From Nitrospirillum amazonense (GTDB taxonomy: Bacteria > Pseudomonadota > Alphaproteobacteria > Azospirillales > Azospirillaceae), in contig NZ_VITN01000004.1 in assembly GCF_007828045.1 (NCBI RefSeq), positions 186,001 through 250,000 of the forward strand: 64,000 nt of DNA. The letters are read 5' to 3'. Position 1 is the stretch's first letter. Each line of letters starts with the position of its first letter. The position numbers were made by a program, and so were the translations under genes. Shown here piece after piece: positions 34,373 to 43,386 of the stretch. The notes below the pieces were generated by a model. The model was given only the letters and a program-made list of their open reading frames with translations, did not search any database and was not told the DNA's origin.

Positions 34373-34648
34373 GTTCGTCCTTCCCCTTGTGTCAGCCTGT
34401 AATACGGCCACCGACCGGCGATGGTTCATGTGGCGTTGCCGGGGCGTGGCGTGGCCCGGGCATCATCATGCTAAGGGGAAGGGGTGTCCCCAACATCCGC
34501 CACTTTGGCGGGGTGGGCCGTCCGGCAACGGTTGGAATAAACCCGGGTGCCGCTTCGTCAAGACGTGCCGGAAGGGCCGTCCCCGCCTGTCAGGATGGCG
34601 GCCCGTTCCTATGTCATTGCGGATCCACCATGAGAAAGAGGTCGCCCC

Positions 34649-35050
34649 GTGAACGTGGAAGCCTCACACCATGTCGACTGTTCCGACATCGGGCCGGACG
34701 GCTATTACGATTATTATTACGCCTACACGATCTGGCGTTTTTCCGACGGGGGGACCCGTGTCCTGATCGCCCGGGGCTATGATGATGAAACGGACGCGAC
34801 GTTAAACGCCTGGGAAAATCCGGACGGCACCCGCGCCCCTGTGAGGGCGGTCGACCTGTTCCATCCCCTGGTCCGCCAGGCCATGGCCCACCTGCGGGGC
34901 GAAGGGCGTTCGGTCCAACGGCTCAGCCTTTACGGCATCGTGCCGGCCACCCCCATCTGGGGGTGGGCCAAGGCGTTCACCCTCGGGCTGGGCTATTGGC
35001 TGGCGATGATCATTTCATCACCATCAGGACCACCAAGCCGACAAAGATGA
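34649..35050 (+). CDS. Hypothetical protein
   Basis: A 133-residue protein of unknown function. It is acidic at the N terminus, with an odd Tyr-rich patch (DGYYDYYYAYTIWRF), then ARGYDDETDATLNAWENPDG, and a moderately hydrophobic segment near the C terminus (ATPIWGWAKAFTLGLGYWLAMII). The GTG start has AGAGG upstream. Its last 41 bp overlap the convergent membrane-protein gene. No motif is recognised; it reads as a real gene because codon use matches its neighbours. Confidence 0.55.
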   Translation: MNVEASHHVDCSDIGPDGYYDYYYAYTIWRFSDGGTRVLIARGYDDETDATLNAWENPDGTRAPVRAVDLFHPLVRQAMAHLRGEGRSVQRLSLYGIVPATPIWGWAKAFTLGLGYWLAMIISSPSGPPSRQR

Positions 35051-35345
35051 GGGCCAGCGGCGCCAGGCCCAGGGTCAGGCGTAGCCGGCCGATGCGGCTG
35101 GGCTGGTCGGGCGGAATGGAGCGAGCGCGATACACGCCGAGCAAGATCATGATCGCCATGCCGCCCAACGCCCCGCCAATGATGGAGCCGACCAGGGCAC
35201 CGCGGCTGGTTGGCAGCTCATGTCTCAGGATGGGAATTATCATCGGTATCAAGCCGAGCCCAAGACCCAACAGGGCGTGCCTGATGACCGTCAGCGTCCG
35301 CAGGCTGACCTTGTCGGACGGCGCGGTGGTTGAAATGTCGGACAT
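35010..35345 (-). CDS. Small integral membrane protein, unknown
   Basis: A 111-residue protein with three predicted membrane helices: HALLGLGLGLIPMIIPILR, ALVGSIIGGALGGMAIMILLGVY, and LTLGLAPLALIFVGLVVLMVMK at the extreme C terminus. The N terminus is polar. It starts upstream of, and is transcribed towards, the hypothetical gene at 34649, overlapping its end. The function is unknown; the Gly-rich second helix recalls small transport or stress membrane proteins, but this is not diagnostic. Confidence 0.65.
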   Translation of the reverse strand: MSDISTTAPSDKVSLRTLTVIRHALLGLGLGLIPMIIPILRHELPTSRGALVGSIIGGALGGMAIMILLGVYRARSIPPDQPSRIGRLRLTLGLAPLALIFVGLVVLMVMK

Positions 35346-35439
35346 GGGGGCGACCTTTCACGGGAAAGTGACGGGACGCGAGATATGTTGCTCCCTTCTT
35401 CCCGCAACTGGCCGAAGGATGTAGCCCGGCGGACGGGTC

Positions 35440-37521
35440 TCACCCCGAGCGCAGCGTGCGCACCGCCTCGTCCCGCTGGAACAGGTAGAGCAGCACGCGC
35501 AGGGCCTGGCCGCGTGGGGTTTCCAGGTCGGGGTCGCGGGCCACCATCAGGCTGGCGTCGTCGCGGGCGGTGGCCAGCAGGTCGGCGTGCACGGTGATGT
35601 CGGCCATGCGGAACTCCGGCAATCCCGACTGGCGGGTGCCCAGCACCTCGCCGGCGCCGCGCAGCTCCAGATCCTTCTCGGCGATGACGAAGCCATCCTC
35701 GGTGGAGGTCATGACGTCCAGGCGGGCGCGGGCGGTCTCGCCCAGGGGGGCGGTGTACAGCAGCAGGCAGGCGGACGCGCGCTCGCCGCGTCCCACCCGG
35801 CCGCGCAGCTGGTGCAGTTGGGCCAGGCCGAAGCGCTCGGCATGCTCCACCACCATGATGGTGGCCTCCGGCACGTTCACCCCCACCTCGATGACGGTGG
35901 TGGCCACCAGTACCGACAGCTCGCCGGCGGCGAAGCGGGCCATGACGGCATCCTTCTCCGTGCCCTTCATCTTGCCGTGCACCAGGCCGACACAGTCACC
36001 CAGCCGTTCCATCAGGGTGGCATGCCGCAGGGTGGCGTTGGCCAGGTCCACCGTTTCCGACTCGTCCACCAGGGGGCAGACCCAATAGACCCGCTGGCCT
36101 GTCTTTATGGCGGCGGCCACGCGCTCTACCACCTCCTCAAGGCGGTCGGCGGCGGCGGCGCGGGTTACCACCGGCTTGCGCCCCGGCGGCTTCTCCATCA
36201 GGCGGCTGACGTCCATGTCGCCATAGGCGGTCAGGGTCAGGGTGCGGGGGATGGGGGTGGCGGTCATGACCAGAGTATCGACGCCGCGCCCCTTGGCCGC
36301 CAAGGCCAGGCGCTGGTGCACGCCGAACTTGTGCTGTTCATCGATGATGGCCAGCGCCAGGTCCTTGAAGGCGACATCCTCCTGGAACAGGGCGTGGGTG
36401 CCGATCAGGATGTCGATCTCCCCCGACGCCAGGCGGTCCAGCACCTGCTGGCGCGCCTTGCCCTTGTCGCGGCCGGTCAGCAGGGCCAGGCGGATGCCGG
36501 CGGCGTCGGCCAGGTCGGCCAGGCTTTCGGCGTGCTGGCGCGCCAGGATTTCCGTGGGCGCCATCAGGGCCGCCTGGGCGCCGGCCTCCACCGCCGTCGC
36601 CATGGCCATCAGCGCCACGATGGTCTTGCCGCTGCCCACGTCACCCTGCAGCAGGCGCAGCATGCGCTCCGGTTGCGCCATATCGGCGTCGATCTCCACC
36701 AGGGCCTGGGTTTGCGCGCCCGTCAACTGATAGGGCAAGGCGGCCTGGATGCGGGCCCGTAGGCGCCCGTCGCCCACCGTGGCGCGGCCGGCCAGCCGAC
36801 GCTGGTGCCAGCGCACCAGGGCCAGGGCCAACTGGTTGGCCAACAGCTCGTCATAGGCCAGGCGCTGGCGCAGGGGGCTCAGCGGGTTGACGTCCTTCTC
36901 GCCCTTGGGGTCGTGCGCCGCCGTCAGCGCCGCCTTCCACGCGGGCCAGCCCTGGCGCTCCAGCCATGCCGGGTCCTGCCATTCCTCCAGCTCCGGCGTG
37001 CGGGCCAGGGCCGCCTGGATGGCGGTGCGCAGCGGCTTGGGGTTAAGGCCGCCGGTCAGGGGATAGACCGCCTCCACCTCCTGCGGCGGGGCGCCTTCCT
37101 CCACGGGGGCGAAATGGTCGGGGTGGGGCATTTGCAGCAGGCCGTTGAACCGCTCCACCTTGCCGCTGACCACCACCATGGTCCCCTGGGGCAGCTTCTT
37201 CTCCAGCCAGTCGCCCTTCACATGGAAGAACACCAGCTCCATCTCCCCGGTATGGTCGGTGCAGCGCACGCGATAGGGGCGGTGGCGTTGCACCGGCGGC
37301 ATGTGGCCATCCACCCGCACCGTCAGGGTGACGATGCGGCCCTCCGGCGCCTCGGCTATGCTGGGGGCGTTGGCGCGGTCAAGGACGCCGGTGGGCAGGT
37401 GCCACAGGATGTCCGCCACATGCGGGCCGGTCAGCCGCTCCGCCAGCTTGCCCAGGCGGGGGCCCAGGCCCGGCAGGCTGGTGATGGGCGCGAACAGGGG
37501 ATAGAGGACGGGCGGACGCAA
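35440..37521 (-). CDS. recG: ATP-dependent DNA helicase RecG
   Basis: A 693-residue superfamily 2 helicase that reverses stalled replication forks and processes branched DNA. The N-terminal wedge/OB region is followed by helicase motifs: GDVGSGKT (Walker A), AAPTEILARQH-type LMAPTEILARQH, DEQHKFGV (DEAH-like), TATPIPRT, and motif VI region HQLRGRVGRG. It ends with the TRG-type wedge segment (LELRGAGEVLGTRQSGLPEFR). The start is TTG 37521; no better codon is seen. The sdhE-mfd genes lie divergently beyond a toxin-antitoxin pair, and this neighbourhood is common in alphaproteobacteria. Confidence 0.96.
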   Translation of the reverse strand: MRPPVLYPLFAPITSLPGLGPRLGKLAERLTGPHVADILWHLPTGVLDRANAPSIAEAPEGRIVTLTVRVDGHMPPVQRHRPYRVRCTDHTGEMELVFFHVKGDWLEKKLPQGTMVVVSGKVERFNGLLQMPHPDHFAPVEEGAPPQEVEAVYPLTGGLNPKPLRTAIQAALARTPELEEWQDPAWLERQGWPAWKAALTAAHDPKGEKDVNPLSPLRQRLAYDELLANQLALALVRWHQRRLAGRATVGDGRLRARIQAALPYQLTGAQTQALVEIDADMAQPERMLRLLQGDVGSGKTIVALMAMATAVEAGAQAALMAPTEILARQHAESLADLADAAGIRLALLTGRDKGKARQQVLDRLASGEIDILIGTHALFQEDVAFKDLALAIIDEQHKFGVHQRLALAAKGRGVDTLVMTATPIPRTLTLTAYGDMDVSRLMEKPPGRKPVVTRAAAADRLEEVVERVAAAIKTGQRVYWVCPLVDESETVDLANATLRHATLMERLGDCVGLVHGKMKGTEKDAVMARFAAGELSVLVATTVIEVGVNVPEATIMVVEHAERFGLAQLHQLRGRVGRGERASACLLLYTAPLGETARARLDVMTSTEDGFVIAEKDLELRGAGEVLGTRQSGLPEFRMADITVHADLLATARDDASLMVARDPDLETPRGQALRVLLYLFQRDEAVRTLRSG

Positions 37522-37649
37522 CGGGGCAGGCTCCAGGACGCAAAACCGTGGGCATATGCCTATATGTTAGCGGGCCCGCTTGTCGACCGGCTACCCTCGT
37601 GGTTTCTCTGGGGCGGCGAGTCATGTTTACGATGTGTTCTTGTTGGGGT

Positions 37650-37662
37650 ATGGTGGGACCAT
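37650..37662 (+). promoter_or_regulatory. Candidate operator of the toxin-antitoxin pair
   Basis: ATGGT-GGG-ACCAT is a perfect 5-bp inverted repeat ending 19 nt before the antitoxin start. RHH antitoxins usually repress their own promoter through such short palindromes. A further 10-bp palindrome GGCATATGCC lies at 37551-37560, in the recG-side promoter region. Confidence 0.35.
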
Positions 37663-37681
37663 TCCAAGCGGCGGAGCCGAC

Positions 37682-37951
37682 ATGACCAAGATGATGTCTG
37701 ACAGCATAAGGCTGGAGCCTGGGCTCAACGACCAAGTGACCGCGCTGGCGGAAGCTTTGGACCGGTCTCCGTCCTGGGTGGTTGAGCAAGCGGTTCGGGA
37801 TTATCTCGCGGTCCAGGAAGGGCACTTGGCGGCTATTGACCAGGGTCTGCGGGAGGCTGACGCGGGCTTGCTGATTCCGCATGAAGAGGTTGCCGCGTGG
37901 ATTGAATCGCTCGGCACCCCCGGCGAATTACCCATGCCCAAGCCGAAATAA
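37682..37951 (+). CDS. Ribbon-helix-helix antitoxin (CopG/ParD-like)
   Basis: An 89-residue protein. The N-terminal ribbon-helix-helix domain is clear: SDSIRLEPGLNDQVTALAEALDRSPSWVVEQAVRDYLAVQE. The C-terminal half (HEEVAAWIESLGTPGELPMPKPK) is the usual toxin-wrapping tail. It neutralises the downstream ParE-type toxin and probably represses the operon. ATG 37682 is chosen; the upstream open frame has no ribosome site. The toxin gene starts 8 nt after its stop. Confidence 0.88.
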   Translation: MTKMMSDSIRLEPGLNDQVTALAEALDRSPSWVVEQAVRDYLAVQEGHLAAIDQGLREADAGLLIPHEEVAAWIESLGTPGELPMPKPK

Positions 37952-37959
37952 GGTCTGGC

Positions 37960-38247
37960 ATGCGCCTCCGTTGGTCCCCGTCGTCCTTGAGGGACGTGGT
38001 GTCCTTGCAAGCCCATATCGCTCGGCATGATCCGCAGGCTGCGGAAAGTCAGCTTCGGCAAGTTGTTATGGCGGCCAAGGGGTTGCTCCGGTTTCCGGAG
38101 ATGGGGAGGCCGGGGCGGCACGCCGGCACGCGTGAGCTTGTCGTTACCTGCACTCCTTATCTGATCGCCTACAGGATACGGGGTGACAGGATCGACATTC
38201 TGCGCGTACTTCATGGCCGGCAGCTTTGGCCGGATGCCTTGAAATAA
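37960..38247 (+). CDS. RelE/ParE-family toxin
   Basis: A 95-residue toxin with the ParE fold signature: LRWSPSSLRDVVSLQAHIARHDPQAAESQLRQV, then FPEMGRPGRHAGTRELVVTCTPYLIAYRIRGDRIDILRVLHGRQLWP. The FPxxGRxG..TRELV..PYLIAYR..GD.I.IL.VLHG.Q pattern is textbook ParE. ParE toxins poison DNA gyrase, while RelE-like ones cleave mRNA; the C-terminal pattern favours ParE. It is co-transcribed with the upstream RHH antitoxin. Confidence 0.9.
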   Translation: MRLRWSPSSLRDVVSLQAHIARHDPQAAESQLRQVVMAAKGLLRFPEMGRPGRHAGTRELVVTCTPYLIAYRIRGDRIDILRVLHGRQLWPDALK

Positions 38248-38289
38248 GTTCGGCCGCTCGCGCGTTCCCATCATCAAGGCTTTCCAGTC

Positions 38290-38589
38290 ATGTCCACCGA
38301 CCCCCTGTCCGATGCCCAAGAAAACGCCCCTGGGGACGCCCTCGCCGTGCGGCGCAAGCGCCTGATCTTCCGCAGCTGGCATCGCGGGATGAAGGAGATG
38401 GACCTGCTGATGGGCACCTTCGCCGAAAAGCATGTGCCGGCCTTCACGGTGGAACAGCTGGACCGGTATGAGCATTTGCTGGATCTGAACGACCCGGATG
38501 TCTTCGACTGGCTGCTGGGCCGCGCCCCCTTCCCGGATGACCTGGATGCGGACCTGATGGCCCTGCTGCAGGCCCACCGCGTCGCCTGA
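38290..38589 (+). CDS. sdhE: Succinate dehydrogenase assembly factor SdhE (FAD assembly factor)
   Basis: A 99-residue protein with the conserved RGxxE motif in FRSWHRGMKEMDLLMGTFAE, followed by QLDRYEHLLDLNDPDVFDWLLGR, matching SdhE/YgfY/Sdh5. It promotes covalent flavinylation of SdhA. It is encoded between recG and mfd, a conserved alphaproteobacterial position, and mfd begins 37 nt downstream, so the two are probably co-transcribed. Confidence 0.92.
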   Translation: MSTDPLSDAQENAPGDALAVRRKRLIFRSWHRGMKEMDLLMGTFAEKHVPAFTVEQLDRYEHLLDLNDPDVFDWLLGRAPFPDDLDADLMALLQAHRVA

Positions 38590-38626
38590 TTTTTTTCGTC
38601 ACCGCCTAACGCCTGGCTGTTGCCCC

Positions 38627-41600
38627 ATGCCCGACACTGTCCTGCCGTCCGCCCTGCTTTCCAGCCTGAACCCCGACACGCCACGCCGCCTGCTGGTCGC
38701 CGGCGCGCCGGAGGGGCATGACGCGCGCGTGCTGGCCGACCTGGCGCGGCGGGCCGGGGCCTCCGGCCTGCTGCACGTCGCGCTGGACGACACGCGCATG
38801 GCCCGCGTGCAGGAGGCCCTGGCCTTCTTCGCGCCCGATGTGGCGGTGCTGCCCTTCCCGGCGTGGGACTGCCTGCCTTATGACCGCGTTTCGCCCAACG
38901 GCGACATCGTGGCCCGGCGCATCGAGACGCTGACCACCCTGCTGGGCGCCCGTCCGAAAGGACCCTTCGTCGTCCTGACCACCCTGAACGCCGCCCTGCA
39001 GAGGGTGCCGCCGCGCCTGGCCTTCCGCAACGCCACCTTCAGCGCCAAGGTGGGCGGGCGCCTCAATGTGGATGAGCTGCAGCGCTTCCTGGCCAACAAC
39101 GGCTACACCCGCGCCCAGACGGTGCGGGAGCCGGGTGAGTACGCCGTGCGCGGCGGCATCATCGACCTGTTCCCCCCGGCGACGCCGGAGCCCTTGCGCC
39201 TGGACCTGTTCGGGGATGAGTTGGAAGGCGTGCGCGCCTTCGACCCCATGACCCAGATGACCACGGAAAAGCGGTCGGGCGTGGACCTGAAGCCGATGTC
39301 GGAGGTGTTCCTGGACGACCCCTCCGTCCAGCGTTTCCGCACCGGCTATCGTGAGCTGTTCGGCGCCGTCACCGACAGCGACCCGCTGTACGAGGGCATC
39401 AGCGCCGGCCGCAAGATGCCGGGCATGGAACACTGGCTGCCCCTGTTCCACGCCGGCCTGGACACGCTGTTCGACTACGTCCCCGCCGCCATGGTCAGCC
39501 TGGACGCCCAGGCGGAGGAGGCGCGCGACGCCCGCCTGTCCCAGGTGGCGGACTTCTACGAGGCCCGCCGCACCTTCCAGGAGGTGGAGAAGAAGTCCGG
39601 CACGCCGGTGTACAAGCCGGTGCCGGCCTCGGCCATGTTCCTGGACGGCGACGCCTGGGACCGGCACCTGGCCCTGCGCTGTGTCGCCCAGCTATCGACC
39701 TTCGCGGCGGTGGCCCGTGAGGACGAGAAGGGCGGCAGGAACCCCAACCTGGCCGACGCCGGCGGCCGCCGGGGGCGCGACTTCGCCGACGCCCGCGCCA
39801 ACCCGGACGTGAACGTCTTCCGCGCGTTGGGCCAGCACATCGACCAGATGCACGCCGACGGCCGCCGCGTGGTGGTGGCGGGCTACAGCCAGGGCGCCCG
39901 CGACCGCCTGGCCAAGATGCTGAAGGAACACGGCATCGATCCGGCGCTGACCGCCGACACCTGGGCAGAGGTGGGGGCGCAGGAGACGCGGGCCACCGCC
40001 GTCATCGTGCTGGGCATCGACAGCGGCTTCACCACCGGCGACCTGGCGGTCATCACCGAGCAGGACATCCTGGGCGACCGCCTGGCCCGCCCCTCGCAGA
40101 AGAAGCGCCGCGCCGCCAACTTCATCGCCGAGGCCGCCAGCCTGTCGCCCGGCGACCTGGTGGTGCACGTCGACCATGGCATCGGCCGCTATGACGGGCT
40201 GGAGACGCTGACCGTCACCGGCGCCCCGCATGACTGCCTGCGCATCCTCTACGACGGTGGCGACAAGCTGTACGTGCCGGTCGAGAACATCGAGGTGCTG
40301 TCCCGTTTCGGGTCGGAGGAATCGGGCGCGCAACTGGACAAGCTGGGCGGCGTGGGCTGGCAATCGCGCAAGGCCCGGGTCAAGAAGCGGCTGAAGGACA
40401 TGGCCGACGCGCTGCTGCGCATCGCCGCCGAACGCGCCCTGCGCAAGGCCCCGCCCATCGAGGTGCCGGACGGCGTCTATGACGAGTTCGCCGCCCGTTT
40501 CCCCTATGCCGAGACGGATGACCAGCTGAAGGCCATCGAGGATGTGCTGGAGGATTTGAACTCCGGCCAACCCATGGACCGCCTGGTGTGCGGCGACGTC
40601 GGGTTTGGGAAGACCGAGGTGGCCTTGCGCGCCGCCTTCGTCGCGGCCATGAGCGGCCTGCAGGTGGCGGTGGTGGTACCCACCACCCTGCTGGCGCGTC
40701 AGCACACGCGCACCTTTGAGAAGCGCTTCGCCGGGTTGCCCGTGCGCCTGGGGCACCTTTCGCGCCTGGTGACGGCCAAGGAATCCGCCCAGACCAAGGC
40801 AGGCCTGGCCGACGGCACCGTCGACATCGTCGTCGGCACCCACGCCCTGCTGGCCAAGAGCATCCAGTTCAAGCGCCTGGGCCTGGTCATCGTGGACGAG
40901 GAACAGCATTTCGGCGTGAAGCAGAAGGAACGGCTGAAGGAACTGCGCACCGATGTGCACGTCCTGACCCTGACCGCCACCCCCATCCCCCGCACCCTGC
41001 AACTGGCCTTGAGCGGCGTGCGCGAGCTGTCGCTGATCGCCACGCCGCCGGTGGACCGCCTGGCGGTGCGCACCTTCGTGCTGCCTTATGATCCGGTGGT
41101 GATCCGCGAGGCCATCCTGCGTGAGCATTACCGGGGCGGGCAGAGCTTCTATGTCTGCCCGCGCATCGAGGATCTGCCCAAGTTGCAGGAACGGCTGGCC
41201 GAGCTGGTGCCGGAGGTGAAGATGATCACCGCCCACGGCCAGATGCCGGCTGCGCAGTTGGAGGAGGTGATGACCGCCTTCGACGAGGGCAAGTACGACC
41301 TGCTGCTGGCCACCAACATCATCGAGAGCGGCCTGGACATTCCCAGCGCCAACACCCTGATCGTCCACCGCGCCGACATGTTCGGCCTGGCGCAGCTGTA
41401 CCAGGTGCGCGGCCGCGTTGGCCGGTCCAAGGTGCGCGGCTACGCCTACCTGACCTACCAGCCCAAGACGGTGCTGTCGCAGACGGCGCAGCAGCGCCTG
41501 CACGTCATCGAGACGCTGGACAGCCTGGGGGCGGGCTTCCAACTCGCCAGCCACGACATGGACATCCGTGGTGCCGGCAACCTGCTGGGTGAGGAGCAGT

Positions 41601-42310
41601 CCGGCCAGATCCGCGAGGTGGGCGTGGAACTCTACCAGCAGATGCTGGAGGAGGCGGTGGCGGCCGCGCGTGGCGGCCTGACAGAGGCGCAGGCGGCGGA
41701 GGAGCAGTGGACGCCGCAGATCCAGCTGGGCATGCCCGTGCTGATCCCCGAGGATTACGTCGCCGATCTGGGCATCCGCCTGTCGCTCTACCGACGCGTG
41801 GCCGACCTGGTGGACCGGGCGGAGATCGACGCCTTCGCCGCCGAGATGGTGGACCGCTTCGGCACCCTGCCGGGGGAGGTGGAGAACCTGCTGCGCCTGG
41901 TGGAGATCAAGCGCCTGTGCCGCGACGCCGGGGTGCAGTCCCTGGACGCGGGGCCCAAGGGTGCCGTCATCGGCTTCCGCAACAATGAGTTCAAGAACCC
42001 CGCCGCCCTGGTGGGATTCATCCAGCAACAGGCGGGCACGGCCAAAATCCGGCCGGACCACAAGCTGGTGCTGCTGCGCCCCTGGGACAGCGCCGAGACC
42101 CGCATGGACGGTGTGCGCAAGCTGATGAGCGACCTGGCGAAGATGGCGGCCGGCGAAACGGTGAAGACCGATCCGCCCCCGCCACCGCCGCCACCCCCGC
42201 CGCCCAAGCCCCAGGGCAAGCCCGTCTCCGCCTGGGGCCACAAGCCGCCCCTGCCTGCCAGCAAGCTGAACCGCCCGGGCTTCTCCGCCCCGCCGCGCAG
42301 CCGGCGGTAG
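38627..42310 (+). CDS. mfd: Transcription-repair coupling factor Mfd
   Basis: A 1227-residue SF2 translocase that removes stalled RNA polymerase and recruits UvrA. Order: UvrB-like domains (residues 1-350), an RNA polymerase interaction domain around LSPGDLVVHVDHGIGRYDGLETL, and a RecG-like motor with GDVGFGKTEVALRAAF, DEEQHFGVKQKERLKEL, TATPIPRTLQLAL and VRGRVGRS. The last domain is the TRCF C-terminal domain. The extreme C terminus is unusual: a run of eleven prolines, then a basic Pro/Lys/Arg tail. Full length for the family. Confidence 0.97.
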   Translation: MPDTVLPSALLSSLNPDTPRRLLVAGAPEGHDARVLADLARRAGASGLLHVALDDTRMARVQEALAFFAPDVAVLPFPAWDCLPYDRVSPNGDIVARRIETLTTLLGARPKGPFVVLTTLNAALQRVPPRLAFRNATFSAKVGGRLNVDELQRFLANNGYTRAQTVREPGEYAVRGGIIDLFPPATPEPLRLDLFGDELEGVRAFDPMTQMTTEKRSGVDLKPMSEVFLDDPSVQRFRTGYRELFGAVTDSDPLYEGISAGRKMPGMEHWLPLFHAGLDTLFDYVPAAMVSLDAQAEEARDARLSQVADFYEARRTFQEVEKKSGTPVYKPVPASAMFLDGDAWDRHLALRCVAQLSTFAAVAREDEKGGRNPNLADAGGRRGRDFADARANPDVNVFRALGQHIDQMHADGRRVVVAGYSQGARDRLAKMLKEHGIDPALTADTWAEVGAQETRATAVIVLGIDSGFTTGDLAVITEQDILGDRLARPSQKKRRAANFIAEAASLSPGDLVVHVDHGIGRYDGLETLTVTGAPHDCLRILYDGGDKLYVPVENIEVLSRFGSEESGAQLDKLGGVGWQSRKARVKKRLKDMADALLRIAAERALRKAPPIEVPDGVYDEFAARFPYAETDDQLKAIEDVLEDLNSGQPMDRLVCGDVGFGKTEVALRAAFVAAMSGLQVAVVVPTTLLARQHTRTFEKRFAGLPVRLGHLSRLVTAKESAQTKAGLADGTVDIVVGTHALLAKSIQFKRLGLVIVDEEQHFGVKQKERLKELRTDVHVLTLTATPIPRTLQLALSGVRELSLIATPPVDRLAVRTFVLPYDPVVIREAILREHYRGGQSFYVCPRIEDLPKLQERLAELVPEVKMITAHGQMPAAQLEEVMTAFDEGKYDLLLATNIIESGLDIPSANTLIVHRADMFGLAQLYQVRGRVGRSKVRGYAYLTYQPKTVLSQTAQQRLHVIETLDSLGAGFQLASHDMDIRGAGNLLGEEQSGQIREVGVELYQQMLEEAVAAARGGLTEAQAAEEQWTPQIQLGMPVLIPEDYVADLGIRLSLYRRVADLVDRAEIDAFAAEMVDRFGTLPGEVENLLRLVEIKRLCRDAGVQSLDAGPKGAVIGFRNNEFKNPAALVGFIQQQAGTAKIRPDHKLVLLRPWDSAETRMDGVRKLMSDLAKMAAGETVKTDPPPPPPPPPPPKPQGKPVSAWGHKPPLPASKLNRPGFSAPPRSRR

Positions 42311-42318
42311 CGCGCGCT

Positions 42319-42924
42319 TTATTTGGCGAGGGCGCGGCGCAGCTCTTCAGCATTGCTGAGATCGATGTGTTGCGCCTTCAGCGCGGTTTCTAAGGCGGAA
42401 GCGCCGCCAAAGGCTGTGCGATAACGTTGCACGACGTCATCAATCAGGCGAGGCGCCAAATTGGCCGGAAGGTCAATGGGCACGTCCAGTTCTTCGCGCG
42501 CGGGGCCGACCAGCGTGCACTTTTCAGGTGTCAGGGCGACGATCGAACCAACCGGATTGGGTTCGGATCGGCCGGTTGCCCGTTCCACCAGCAGCCCCCC
42601 CACGAGCAGATATTGCGTACCCTCATTATCTTGTTTGCCATAGATCCAGAGACGGCTGTCCCACATCTGGCTGGTCAGTGCAGGGCAGCGCGTCGTTAAC
42701 GATGGAGGGGCTTCCTCGAACTTGATGCGGGTTGCGTCGTATTTCAATCCGAAGACGGGGTCGATGAGTTTGATGCCAGCTTTGGCGAGCGCGGCCGCTG
42801 GTGTCAGAAGCAGGAGTAAACTAATAATTCCAGCGATAAATTGTGTAACTGGGCTTCTCCACTCTGTACGATGGTCCTGGCCAGAAATCCTGTTGGATAA
42901 AGTCGGAGATCCAATATTTTCCAT
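42319..42924 (-). CDS. Exported protein, probable immunity protein of the amidase
   Basis: About 201 residues. A hydrophobic segment (FIAGIISLLLLLTPAAALA) after a polar N terminus of about 30 residues acts as signal peptide. The mature part has LIDPVFGLKYDATRIKFEEAP, DNEGTQYLLVGGLLVER, VALTPEKCTLVGPAREE and VVQRYRTAFGGASALETALKAQ. It is clearly paralogous to the protein at 43387-43947. Its 5' end overlaps the amidase gene by about 105 bp, so the two are co-translated. An exported partner of a peptidoglycan amidase is the classic immunity layout; the function is inferred. A second ATG lies 3 nt upstream at 42927. Confidence 0.6.
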   Translation of the reverse strand: MENIGSPTLSNRISGQDHRTEWRSPVTQFIAGIISLLLLLTPAAALAKAGIKLIDPVFGLKYDATRIKFEEAPPSLTTRCPALTSQMWDSRLWIYGKQDNEGTQYLLVGGLLVERATGRSEPNPVGSIVALTPEKCTLVGPAREELDVPIDLPANLAPRLIDDVVQRYRTAFGGASALETALKAQHIDLSNAEELRRALAK

Positions 42925-43201
42925 CATAGCCCTCGATGTGTCCCGCGCTGCTCTTTGATGTCGCTTGGATGACCACGATATCGCCTAGGGTCGGAATATA
43001 ATTGTCTTGGGAGACCACGGAAAACCCAAGACGCAATAAGGTCGGTCCCCAATCTTTCGCCTGACCAGGGTGCCCTGCCGTATTCAGCCCTGCCGCCTCT
43101 ATCGCCTCACGAACAAATGTGGCGCATGCGTGCTTGCCGAAGCCACCGACTTGATGAGTGTTCAAATAGTTCGCAAATTTTTGTTTATCAAATTGAGGCA
43201 A
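42821..43201 (-). CDS. Small Cys-His amidase (CHAP/NlpC-P60-like), candidate antibacterial effector
   Basis: A 126-residue protein. Cys26 in KHACATFVREAIEAAG starts a helix, His88 in SSAGHIEGYDGKYWISDF opens the strand, and Asp100 could be the third residue: a papain-like amidohydrolase arrangement. PTLGDIVVIQA before the histidine matches the CHAP/NlpC pattern. There is no signal peptide, which fits an effector delivered by a secretion system rather than a housekeeping hydrolase. The start is TTG 43201 with GGAGGG 5 nt upstream. An exported protein gene overlaps its end. No secretion-system genes are in the window. Confidence 0.68.
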   Translation of the reverse strand: MPQFDKQKFANYLNTHQVGGFGKHACATFVREAIEAAGLNTAGHPGQAKDWGPTLLRLGFSVVSQDNYIPTLGDIVVIQATSKSSAGHIEGYDGKYWISDFIQQDFWPGPSYRVEKPSYTIYRWNY

Positions 43202-43211
43202 TCGTTCCCTC

Positions 43212-43227
43212 CGTTAATGAATTAACG
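43212..43227 (-). promoter_or_regulatory. Palindrome just upstream of the amidase gene
   Basis: CGTTAAT-GA-ATTAACG is a perfect 7-bp inverted repeat abutting the ribosome site of the amidase gene. It may be an operator; its TTAA halves are 4 nt apart, so it is not a standard CtrA site (TTAA-N7-TTAAC). Confidence 0.4.
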
Positions 43228-43386
43228 TGAGTACGGTGATGTTATGCGAAATTGAAGTGAAGAAGGCGGTGTGCTTTTCAATGAGCACGGAAGGAATATG
43301 CCGCCGTGACAGACGGTGGAAGCCGTTCTGGTGACCGCGCCGGCCCGCCTGTCGCGCAGCCGGCGGTAGACTTCCAGCAGATAGGC

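Noticed and set aside
39692-42241. 849-codon minus-strand frame opposite mfd
   Set aside because: Antisense shadow; typical of high-GC third-position bias.
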